Positions 35,827 to 45,518 of a stretch of DNA of 64,000 nt are shown here, one piece after another. The first letter of the stretch is position 1; the number at the start of each line of letters is the position of its first letter. Source of the DNA: Rhynchospora pubera (Eukaryota; Streptophyta; Magnoliopsida; Poales; Cyperaceae); the NCBI GenBank assembly GCA_028095005.1, contig CM051459.1:132155157-132219156 (forward strand), written 5' to 3'. The position numbers were made by a program, and so were the translations under genes. The notes beneath the pieces were generated by a model, which made no database searches, had not been told where the DNA came from, and saw only the letters and a list, made by a program, of their open reading frames with translations.

Positions 35827-37015
35827 TTTCCGTATAATTATGAAGTATTCCCTTAAACACATTAGACACTTCGTTAAGTATTTTTTTTTTGTTAAATATA
35901 AATTTAGTCACTATTTTGACCTTTCATTTAAAGAGATGTTGGCGGCGCTTTTTATATTCATCTCGACAAAATTACTCTTAAATCTATTTTCTACGTTTTT
36001 ATCTTTCCAAAATTATTCATGTGATTTGTGTATCTATTTTTTTGTGAATATTGAATATGAAATATCAAATTATTGTAAGCCTATGATGTGCCACATTAAT
36101 ATCATGTCATTTTTTCGGCATGATTCATTTTTAGATATTGTTGTCAAAATTACCCATGCTATTTGTGTGTTTTGTTCTTTTTGGTGCTTTTTTGTTGTTT
36201 TGGTTGCCTATTTCGTGCCTTATTACTTGTATCTATTTTTGTTTAACTTTATGAATAGCTGGACTACATGTTTTCCTTATTCCTCTCTCATCTTTTATTA
36301 TGTATAAGTTAATTATATTATAATTTATAGCTCATAATAGTCCAAACATAAGTACAGTTTGCCAAACTATTTTCTACAGACAATTTTTTTGAAAAAAGAA
36401 AATAAAAGTCAATCATTGAAAAGAAAAAAGAAAATAATAATTTTGTTCAAACATACGAAAACACGATAAGACAAACTAAAAGAGCATAATATCATTATAG
36501 ATAAAAGCACCATTACTCAATAAATTAAAAGTAGCTTTCGCTAATTCATAATTAACGCACCTCGCTTTGTTGTCACCACAGAGTTGTTCCTTATGATGAT
36601 ACATATAAAAAAAAAGTTCCCTCCGTGCAATTTGCCACAAAAAAGTAAATATAATTTAAAAAAACAAATGGCTTAGATCCCTCTATCCAATTTAACTTCC
36701 ATTACTATTTTAACATTTTCAATCAGTATCCACATCAAATTATAAATTGAAAAAACTTACTGTTATTATTAATTTTAAGGAAAAAATATATTTTTAGGAC
36801 TACCAAAACGATTTTTGTACCACAACAAAAGTTCTGAGGATAAACTATTAATATCAAACTACAGGGCAAAAATGCAACTTCATGTTTAGAATCCAGAAAA
36901 AGAAATACTAATATACATAAAATTAATATTGTCAAAAATATTTAGTTAATAGCAAAAGGATAAACATTTCAGAGAAAATATCAGTACTCTTAACGCCAAA
37001 TAAAAAAGGGGCATG

Positions 37016-37025
37016 TATATATATA
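37016..37025. repeat. (TA)5: empty site of the 2.7-kb TIR element
   Basis: Between GGGGCATG and ATAAGCACCAGTCAAC there are only five TA units. In unit A the same flanks enclose the 2.7-kb element plus expanded TA tracts. Confidence 0.88.
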
Positions 37026-37453
37026 ATAAGCACCAGTCAACAAAACATGTTAATTTCCTTATCTTTGGAGATGGATGCTTGCAGATTATAAATACAGTAA
37101 ACCTGTGCAAAATTTAAAACAGAAAAAAAGAGAAGTAAAATAAAGAAATATAAAAGAAGAATTGAAATATGCTTGGGGTTGGTTGAGTTGGAACAAAAAA
37201 TGATTCTGAAACGTTATCACTCTGACTAGTAGGTCCTACCAAGTTCGAATGCGCGTTAAAACCAAAAATGGTATTCGACTGCGATACAGTGAAATGCTAT
37301 ATTAATCGTTACAGATTCTGTCGAAACATAGAACCAGACAGAGCCTGAATTTGGATCCATCTATTTTAGTTTTTTTTTTTTTCCTAAAAGAAGTTTATAG
37401 CTTTTTAGTTTTTTTTCCCCGCCAATTTCCGGTCCATCCCATCGCCTCCTCTC

Positions 37454-37466
37454 ATATAAATATTAT
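37454..37466 (+). promoter_or_regulatory. TATA-like box of gene B, altered in gene A
   Basis: CATATAAATATTA lies about 190 bp before the ATG of gene B. In unit A the same place reads CATACAGTCATACGG, without a TATA-like core. Confidence 0.3.
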
Positions 37467-37646
37467 ACCCTCTGCCTCCTCATTCGCTTATCTATAATTT
37501 TATACCAGATATTATTAGTATTGTTTACCTTTCTTCTCCCATTCGCTTTTCCAGAAAATCTCCAAATTGGATTAATATAGAGTCTAGAGTCGAGACAGAC
37601 CTTCATATACAGGTCTCAAAATTGTACAGAGCCTAGGGTTCCCAAT

Positions 37647-39357
37647 ATGTCAGAGAAGAAGAAGGAAATGTATGTGTTTTATATCACACCCTAAAAGTTT
37701 GTTTACTTTGAATATACAAGTTCAAATTCTTGTTTTCTAATGTTTGTTTTTCTTTTCCTTCCATTGTCTCTTTTCCTCACCAGAATTCAACTTTCTCAGG
37801 TAAAATTTTCTAACTGATCTCCTTTCATTTTATGTGGCATATCTCTTTGATTTATTCTCTTCTTCTTCAGAAGAAATAAGAGTTCCTCACAAGTCAATAG
37901 TTGCACAGGCAAATGATCGATTTATTTATTAGCAGACAAATTCATTTGCACCGTATCAGGATCTGATGATAAAGATATATAACTTTGCTTCTTCTTTTAT
38001 TTTTTTTATTTTGTTTGCGCTATTGTCTCTCAATCAGACATAAATATTTCTATTTGTAGGAATTTACTGACAAGATCAATATAGCTGCCGGACCTGATGG
38101 CATGGTCTACGAACAATGGTACAGAAGTAAACCTTTCACAAAGCAGCACACACAATTTTCATTTATTTTTTTTTTTTTTTTTTGTGTTTCGCTACACATG
38201 TAGTATAAAATATCTAGAATTGAACACTTCAAATTGAAATTGTTGTTATGAAAAACTTCATATCTGCATGAATGTTTGGAAGACAGAGACACTAACAGCT
38301 TCTTAATTTGTTTTGACTTCTTTTTTGTCTTGCTGTTGATGGATTGTGCAGCCTTGATGCTGGTGATAGAGAGGTAAGGCATATTCATGTCCATCATAAT
38401 TTATTTTCAGATTTAACAACTTGTGGTTTAAATCCAAAAAATAAAACAAAAATAAAGAGAAAAGAATTTTGTGGTGATTGTGTGAGAGGAAACACAGCAC
38501 GATTCATGTCTAATACTTTGGTACTGACACGGATGAATATATATACCAGTCGACAGTTTCAGTTTGGTTCATATTATATGGAATTATGGACGACAATTAG
38601 GTTGCTTAAGTAAATTGCCACAGTAGGTTCCAAGTTTAAACTAACAGAAGAAATGATCATTTAAACATGAATATTCTATTTTTCTTACTATTTTATTACC
38701 CATATAGTCTTTTACAAATGTTGCCCTTGTTTTCATCATAAACTCTGAAAATTAAGAGAGACAGGAAACACTCTGTATCTCTTACTTAAGATATAGAACA
38801 TGAAAGGAATTCAAACTATTTATTCAAAATAAAAAATGTTTATTCAAAATTAATTCTCGTGGTACCAAAACAAATTAATTCTCGATCTGGTACTTAATTA
38901 GTTCATCTTTCACATAGCCATGGCTGGATGCTAACTGCTTACTCTTCCTCTGCATATATAGAACTTTCTCGTCCAAACACCGAAACAACAGGTGCAAGCA
39001 GGAACCAACACTGGAATGCTGATCAACGGAGTCCCGGTAGTACAAACAGGAATGGGATATCAATCTTCATCAACAGAAGGAAATGCCTTGCTTCCCTTTT
39101 CGGCCCCGCCTTTCCCCGGCAAGCAAAAAATCGACAATCCAAATGCGATTCTCAACCCTGTTAGACCACAAGTTAGAAGGCCATACAGACATTCCGATGA
39201 TGAGACTTGGCGCCAACTAGAAAAGATAATGGATGAATGGGACAGCATAGGAGATCTCCTAGGAGACGAATGGCTCGGAGGAACAACTTCTGATGATGAC
39301 TGGTGGGTCCGATATGTGAACGGAGAAAATATGGCTGACATACTTCAGTTGCCGTAA
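37647..39357 (+). CDS. Five-exon gene of unknown function, copy B (161 aa)
   Basis: Exons 37647-37669, 37784-37799, 38060-38118, 38352-38373 and 38992-39357, the same sizes as copy A (23, 16, 59, 22, 366 nt). All junctions keep GT-AG and the frame is open. Exon 5 differs from copy A by a Ser-to-Thr change near its start (QAGSNTG versus QAGTNTG) and is otherwise the same at the protein level as far as I can see; other exon differences are synonymous (ACA/ACT, GAC/GAT). No known domain; acidic, tryptophan-rich C-terminus (DDDWWVRYVNGE). The copia insertion lies about 450 bp downstream of the stop and leaves the gene intact. Confidence 0.73.
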
Positions 39358-39808
39358 CTAGTTAGCTATACTAATGAATGATGCAAAAGTACACTTATAT
39401 ATCCATGGTTTGAAACTTTGATTTGTTGTTTCTAATATTCAGTTGGCCACTTGGCCTTTTACTCGGAAAATAAATTATATTAATTGTCACACCGACCCAA
39501 ATTAGATTTCGAGGAGAACAACCCCACGGGTATAAAGTATAAACTCTATTGTGTACACCGAAGCTAATTATAGTATATCACATACAATAAATTACAAATT
39601 AGTGTCATAAAATCAATACCAGATTAAAATCACATAAAAAGATTGGTATTTAAAATATATATTATGTATGGAAAAAATTGTCGCATTTTTTATATATAAG
39701 TACGCCATAATGAATTGAGATTTGTAAAAAAAAACAAACAAACAAACAAATTTATCATTTGAAAATCGAAAAAACGCCATATTTACTGTGAAAGTAAAAC
39801 CGTAATCG

Positions 39809-40339
39809 TGTTATTGTATGAAGCCAAATGATAATGGGCCGTGGCCCATGCTGGCCCATACGGAAAGAAAACAAAAGGGACGAAAGGAGAGTCTCTGAGT
39901 GTGCGTATCATTTCCAGAGACAGAAGACCCCATCTCTTTGAAGCTCTCTTGTCTCCCTTGGTGAAGCTATCTAGGGTTTGCTATTTCTCTTGTATCTCTT
40001 GTTAATTCCACCTCAAATAGTGAGTGAGAGTGTGAGTGAGAGAGAGAGGAAGGTTGATAGCTTGATGATCTCCATGTACTTGTAAGAAAACTCTTGATTT
40101 AGTGGATTTGCACCGATCGCTCCCGTGATTTTTCCCTTTCGGGTTTCCACGTAAAATCTTGTGTCTATTCTTTATTTTCTTGTGCTTGATTGTGCTATTG
40201 TCGTTTGGTTCTCAAGTGGTACCATCATAGCTTTATTCTTGCGGGTTTGTTTTATGCCCGTCACGTGTTTGTCGAAATTACTACCTCCTTGTTTACTTGG
40301 CTTCCGCTGTGCCTAGGCACCTGTGAGCGTGTCCCAACA
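39809..40339 (+). repeat. 5' LTR of the intact copia element
   Basis: 531 bp, TGTTATTG...CCCAACA, no difference seen from the 3' LTR. A short palindrome GGGCCGTGGCCCATGCTGGC lies near its start. The ORF at 40190-40396 recurs in the 3' LTR and is not a gene. Confidence 0.97.
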
Positions 40340-40341
40340 AC

Positions 40342-40353
40342 TGGTATCAGAGC
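40342..40353 (+). other. Primer binding site (initiator tRNA-Met)
   Basis: TGGTATCAGAGC two bases after the 5' LTR. Confidence 0.93.
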
Positions 40354-40425
40354 CCAATATTCATTTGGCTCGTTGGTGTCGAGAATAGGAGTTTGAGGCT
40401 TGGATTGGTGTAGGTCTAAGTTCTT

Positions 40426-43400
40426 GTGTATTTCGGTGGTTACACGTGTAGTGGTGATAGAATGGAAAAAGCTATGGAATTTGAGAAATTGAATGATAGC
40501 AATTGGCCAATTTGGAAAATGCTAATGCAAGATTACTTGGTGGTAAGGGATTTGGATTTACCATTGATGGGACCGGGTGCACAACCTATTCATATGGAGG
40601 ATCATGAATGGGAGTTGTTAGATCGGAAGTGTTTGGCGGCTATAAGGCCGTGTATTTCACCATCTATCTTGTTTGATGTCTACCAATGTAAGACCGCTCA
40701 TGAGCTTTGGACCACATTGGAGCGATCATATGAGCAACCTTCGGGTGTAAACAAGATGCATGCTATGAAGCGGTTATTTCTCTTGAAAATGAAGGATGGC
40801 ATTTCAATGAGAACGCATGTAAGTGAGTTCAACTCAATTGCGGCTCAATTGAAGTCCTTGAAGGTAAACCTTGATGAGGAGGTTTTATGCTTGTTACTTT
40901 TGAGCTCTTTGCCTACAAGTTGGGATACTCTTGTGACTACCGTTGCAAACACAATGGGCAACCAATTCAAATTGAGTGATGTTGTTGCTTCATTGATGAA
41001 TGAGGAAACTAGGAAGGCTACAACCCAATTGGAAACCGGGCCTAGTGAGGCATTGACGGTTGATAGGGGACGGCCAGTGACTAGGGGCAATTCCTCGGGG
41101 AAGAAGGGTGGTTCTCAAGGCAAAGGAAGATCAAAATCTAAAGGCCGAAAATTTTCTTGTTGGCATTGCAAGAATGAAGGGCACTTGAAGAGAGATTGTC
41201 CTCTCTTGAAAGGCAAGCAAAAAGAGAAGAAGCAAGATGGTGAAGCGAGTATAGTTTCCGATGAGATTGGAGATGCGGTGACTCTAAGTGTGACAAGTTC
41301 CGAGAAGGAGAACATGGATGTTTGGGTATTGGATTCGGGTGCATCATTCCACATATGCTCGGATCGTTCTTATTTTGTCAACTACAAGGATGTAGATGGT
41401 GGGAATGTCTATCTTGGTGATAGTCGGCCATGTAAAATTCTTGGAGTTGGTGATGTTGAGCTTGAGCAAGCCAATGGAAGGCGATATAAGTTGAGCAATG
41501 TGAGGTATGTTCCCAAGATAACCAAGAATCTTATCTCGGTGGGTCAACTTGATGATGGCGGATTTGTTGTATCTTTTGGTGAGGGATCATGGAAAGTGTC
41601 AAAGGGTTGCATGACATTGATGAAGGGACACAAAGATGGGAGTTTGTACATTCTTCATGGAGCGCCTCGAAAGGGTGTTGTTGCTATGGCAAGTGAGCAT
41701 GGTGATATGCACATGTGGCACAACCGCCTTTGTCATCTAAGTGAAAGAGGTATGAAAGTGTTACAAAGTGAAAATTACATTCCTTCTTTTGATTGTTCAT
41801 CTCTTGAATTTTGTGTTCATTGTGTAATGGGAAAACAAAAGAGAGTGAATTTTAAGAGGAATGAGTCCCATAGAAAGGTGAAACCATTGGAATTGGTTTA
41901 TTCCGATGTGTGTGGTCCATTTAATGTCAAATCCCTTGGTGGTGCTAGTTATTTTGTTACTTTCTTAGATGATTTTTCTAGAAAATGTTGGATTTATCCC
42001 TTATCCTCAAAAGATCAAGTTCTTGAAACCTTTAAGAACTTTAAATCTCGTGTTGAAAAAGAGAGTGAAAAATCCATTAAGTGTTTACAAACCGATAATG
42101 GTGGTGAATTTTGCTCTAATGATTTTGACAATTTTTGTGCGAGAAATGGCATTCGGAGAGTGAAGACGGTTCCATACACTCCACAAGAAAATGGGGTCAT
42201 CGAGAGGATGAACCGGACCATTGTGGAGAGAATTAGAAGTATGTTGTCTCACTCGGGTCTTCCAAAATCATTTTGGGCCGAAGCGGCTAACACGGCGGTT
42301 TACCTCATAAACCGATCACCTAGTGTGGCATTGGACGGTGGCATACCGGAAGTCGTATGGAGTGGCAAGAAGATCTCTTATGGCCATTTACGAACTTTTG
42401 GATGTGAGGCTTATGTGAAAATTCCTAATGTCAAAAGGAATAAGCTTGATGTCAAGTCACGAAGGTGTGCATTTGTTGGCTATGGCGGTGATGATTTGGG
42501 TTATAGGGTGTGGGATCCTATTGAGAAAAAGACAATTAGAAGCCGAGATGTCATATTTCGTGAAGATGTGATGTTCATGAAAAATCATGAGAAGGAGCAA
42601 AGTGAAGAAAGACATGTGGAGGAGCATGTTGATGCTAGTATTGCACCCAAAATGCTAGCGGATCCTCAAACAAGTGGTCATGATAATGAGGATGAGAGTG
42701 AGCCGGTGGAAGCGCATGAGAATGAAGGCATTGTTGAAGAAGAGCACACTAATACCCCGATACAAGAGTTGAGGAGATCAACTCGGATTTCAAGAGCTAC
42801 ACAAAGGTATTCACCTTCCTTGTATTATGCTTTGTTCACGGATGCGGGTGAACCCGAGTCATTTCATGAAGCTATAAATTGTTCGGAGAAGGCTATGTGG
42901 CTTGGAGCAATGGAAGATGAAATGAACTCGTTGCATCTCAATGAGACTTGGGAGTTGGTTAAACTTCCTAAAGGAAAGAAGGCATTGAAAAATAGGTGGG
43001 TATTTGTGTTGAAAAATGAAGCCGATGGTTCTAAACGGCATAAGGCAAGGTTAGTAGTCAAGGGCTATGGACAAAAACATGGTGTTGACTTTAATGAGAT
43101 ATTCTCTCCCGTTGTGAAGCATAGTTCCATAAGGGTTGTTTTGTCATTGGTGGCTAACTTAGACTTGGAGCTTGTGCAACTTGATATCAAGACGGCTTTC
43201 TTGCATGGTGACTTGGATGAGGAGATCTATATGTCACAACCGGAAGGTTTTGTTGATGAATCAAACCCTAATCTTGTGTGTAGATTGAAGAAGTATGGTT
43301 TGAAGCAAGCCTCTCGGCAATGGTACAAGAAGTTTGATACTTTTATGCAAGAAGAAGGTTTTGAAAGAAGTGGTTATGATCATTGTGTCTACATGAAAGG

Positions 43401-44400
43401 AAAGGTGGGTGGCACTTTCACCTTGTTGTTACTTTATGTGGATGACATGTTGATTGCTAGTAATGATCATGATGAGATTAAGTCTCTTAAGCTTGATATG
43501 TCTAAGAGGTTTGCAACCAAGGATCTTGGCGAAGCAAGAAAAATATTGGGTATGCGGATTCATAGGGATCGGGGGAGAGGCAAGCTTTGGTTAAGTCAAA
43601 CGGAGTATGTTGATAAAGTCCTTGAGAGGTTTGACATGGTGAATTGCAAACCGGTGACTACACCTTTGGCCGGTCATTTTAAGTTGTCTAAAAAGAATTC
43701 TCCAAAGAATGCTCAAGAGAGATTGAAGATGGAAAAGGTTCCATACTTATCGGCCGTTGGTAGCTTGATGTATGCTATGGTGTGCACACGGCCGGACATT
43801 GCACATGCAGTGGGAGTTGTCTCTCGATATATGTCTAATCCGGGATGGGAGCATTGGCAAGCGGTGAAGTGGATACTTCGGTACTTGAAAGGCACTCGTG
43901 GCTTGCGGTTATGTTTTGGAGGAGATTCTAAATTAGCAATTGAAGGGTATGTTGATGCCGATCATGCGGGTTGTAGTGAGACAAGGAAGTCCACGACGGG
44001 CTTTGTCTTTACTATCGGTGGTGGAGCCGTTAGTTGGATGTCTCGACTACAAGACATTGTTGCTTTGTCTTCCACGGAATCGGAGTATGTCGCATTGACC
44101 GAGGCGGTGAAGGAAATGCTTTGGTTGAAAAGGTTGCTTGCACAACTTGGGTTGAAGCAAATGGAGTATGTGGTACATTGTGATAATCAAGATGCCATAC
44201 ATCTTTCAAAGAATGCGGCATATCACTCAAGAACTAAGCACATTGATGTGCGATACCACTTCATTCGTGATGTTCTAGACCATAGGCAACTAGTCGTGAG
44301 AAAGGTTCACACGAAGGAGAATGTTGCCGACATGTTCACGAAGGTGGTGCCTCCCGACAAGGTAATGTTTTGTAGGAGGCAATCCGGGTTGGTTGAATAA
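40426..44400 (+). CDS. Copia gag-pol polyprotein
   Basis: One open frame of 1324 codons. The ATG at 40462 (MEKAMEFEKLN) is the more usual start. Numbering from 40426: gag to ~240; zinc knuckle CWHCKNEGHLKRDC at 245-258; aspartic protease DSGAS at 303-307; GAG-pre-integrase HNRLCHLSERGM ~425; integrase catalytic D494, D557 and E593 (D-D-35-E spacing); reverse transcriptase ~840-1085 with KARLVVKGYGQ and YVDD at 1004-1007; RNase H with D1177 (GYVDADHAGC), E1218 (STESEYVAL) and the HCDNQDA segment. All catalytic residues are present and no stop or frameshift interrupts them. It encodes the proteins that package, reverse-transcribe and integrate the element. Confidence 0.97.
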   Translation: MYFGGYTCSGDRMEKAMEFEKLNDSNWPIWKMLMQDYLVVRDLDLPLMGPGAQPIHMEDHEWELLDRKCLAAIRPCISPSILFDVYQCKTAHELWTTLERSYEQPSGVNKMHAMKRLFLLKMKDGISMRTHVSEFNSIAAQLKSLKVNLDEEVLCLLLLSSLPTSWDTLVTTVANTMGNQFKLSDVVASLMNEETRKATTQLETGPSEALTVDRGRPVTRGNSSGKKGGSQGKGRSKSKGRKFSCWHCKNEGHLKRDCPLLKGKQKEKKQDGEASIVSDEIGDAVTLSVTSSEKENMDVWVLDSGASFHICSDRSYFVNYKDVDGGNVYLGDSRPCKILGVGDVELEQANGRRYKLSNVRYVPKITKNLISVGQLDDGGFVVSFGEGSWKVSKGCMTLMKGHKDGSLYILHGAPRKGVVAMASEHGDMHMWHNRLCHLSERGMKVLQSENYIPSFDCSSLEFCVHCVMGKQKRVNFKRNESHRKVKPLELVYSDVCGPFNVKSLGGASYFVTFLDDFSRKCWIYPLSSKDQVLETFKNFKSRVEKESEKSIKCLQTDNGGEFCSNDFDNFCARNGIRRVKTVPYTPQENGVIERMNRTIVERIRSMLSHSGLPKSFWAEAANTAVYLINRSPSVALDGGIPEVVWSGKKISYGHLRTFGCEAYVKIPNVKRNKLDVKSRRCAFVGYGGDDLGYRVWDPIEKKTIRSRDVIFREDVMFMKNHEKEQSEERHVEEHVDASIAPKMLADPQTSGHDNEDESEPVEAHENEGIVEEEHTNTPIQELRRSTRISRATQRYSPSLYYALFTDAGEPESFHEAINCSEKAMWLGAMEDEMNSLHLNETWELVKLPKGKKALKNRWVFVLKNEADGSKRHKARLVVKGYGQKHGVDFNEIFSPVVKHSSIRVVLSLVANLDLELVQLDIKTAFLHGDLDEEIYMSQPEGFVDESNPNLVCRLKKYGLKQASRQWYKKFDTFMQEEGFERSGYDHCVYMKGKVGGTFTLLLLYVDDMLIASNDHDEIKSLKLDMSKRFATKDLGEARKILGMRIHRDRGRGKLWLSQTEYVDKVLERFDMVNCKPVTTPLAGHFKLSKKNSPKNAQERLKMEKVPYLSAVGSLMYAMVCTRPDIAHAVGVVSRYMSNPGWEHWQAVKWILRYLKGTRGLRLCFGGDSKLAIEGYVDADHAGCSETRKSTTGFVFTIGGGAVSWMSRLQDIVALSSTESEYVALTEAVKEMLWLKRLLAQLGLKQMEYVVHCDNQDAIHLSKNAAYHSRTKHIDVRYHFIRDVLDHRQLVVRKVHTKENVADMFTKVVPPDKVMFCRRQSGLVE

Positions 44401-44465
44401 CTCGGGTGTATTTGGAGCGAGGTGCAAGGTGTGTGCTTGTGTGATCAAGTGGGAGCTTTGTCTTC

Positions 44466-44476
44466 AAGTGGGAGAT
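44466..44476 (+). other. Polypurine tract
   Basis: AAGTGGGAGAT directly before the 3' LTR, the plus-strand primer of reverse transcription. An extra GTGGGAG occurs 18 bp upstream. Confidence 0.85.
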
Positions 44477-45007
44477 TGTTATTGTATGAAGCCAAATGAT
44501 AATGGGCCGTGGCCCATGCTGGCCCATACGGAAAGAAAACAAAAGGGACGAAAGGAGAGTCTCTGAGTGTGCGTATCATTTCCAGAGACAGAAGACCCCA
44601 TCTCTTTGAAGCTCTCTTGTCTCCCTTGGTGAAGCTATCTAGGGTTTGCTATTTCTCTTGTATCTCTTGTTAATTCCACCTCAAATAGTGAGTGAGAGTG
44701 TGAGTGAGAGAGAGAGGAAGGTTGATAGCTTGATGATCTCCATGTACTTGTAAGAAAACTCTTGATTTAGTGGATTTGCACCGATCGCTCCCGTGATTTT
44801 TCCCTTTCGGGTTTCCACGTAAAATCTTGTGTCTATTCTTTATTTTCTTGTGCTTGATTGTGCTATTGTCGTTTGGTTCTCAAGTGGTACCATCATAGCT
44901 TTATTCTTGCGGGTTTGTTTTATGCCCGTCACGTGTTTGTCGAAATTACTACCTCCTTGTTTACTTGGCTTCCGCTGTGCCTAGGCACCTGTGAGCGTGT
45001 CCCAACA
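44477..45007 (+). repeat. 3' LTR of the intact copia element
   Basis: 531 bp, identical to 39809-40339 on direct comparison, followed by the second AATCG. Confidence 0.97.
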
Positions 45008-45518
45008 AATCGAAGAGATGCAGTATTAATGTTGGCAAGTGGCAACTATTAATGTCCTCAAAATTGATAAAATTGCAAGGAAAGCTAGTTAATCTGCCAT
45101 AATTCCACGCCAGACAAAATAAAGCAGAACAACTTCAGTTTTCAGACAACAATGACAAAGGAGAAACACCTCCTGAAATGTACAAAGGTCCAACAGAGCA
45201 AAAAAACTTCTGGCACAATAACATAATACATGCCATAATACAAAATTCAATTAAACTACCAGAGTGGAGATTTGAGAGAGACCGAGCACAGGTCATCATG
45301 AGATTAGCAACAACAATTGACATGTAAAACCCAGTTATATATCAAACCAGTAATGGCACAAAGAAACTGCCAGACTACCAGTGTTGCCAAACGTGCTCTG
45401 AGATATCCAAATCCCTGTAGCAAACAAAGAAAATGATACAAAAGAAATAAGCAATAATACTGTAGATTAAACAGGAACATCTTCTGACACGAATAGCATA
45501 CCAAAAAGTTCAAAAAAA

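Larger units (their letters stand above)
39809..45007 (+). mobile_element. Intact Ty1/copia retrotransposon
   Basis: 5199 bp with identical 531-bp LTRs, TG...CA ends and 5-bp duplications AATCG (39804-39808 and 45008-45012). Primer binding site TGGTATCAGAGC at 40342-40353, polypurine tract AAGTGGGAGA at 44466-44475, one open polyprotein of about 1312-1324 aa. Unit A retains the unoccupied AATCG at 17733-17737, so insertion postdates the segmental duplication. Gag and pol order match copia; the overall sequence resembles the Tork/Tnt1 group. The element seems structurally complete and very young. Confidence 0.97.

Noticed and set aside
44858..45052. 64-aa ORF at the end of the copia element
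   Set aside because: It lies in the 3' LTR and reads through into flanking DNA; the 5' LTR has the same start with a different end.
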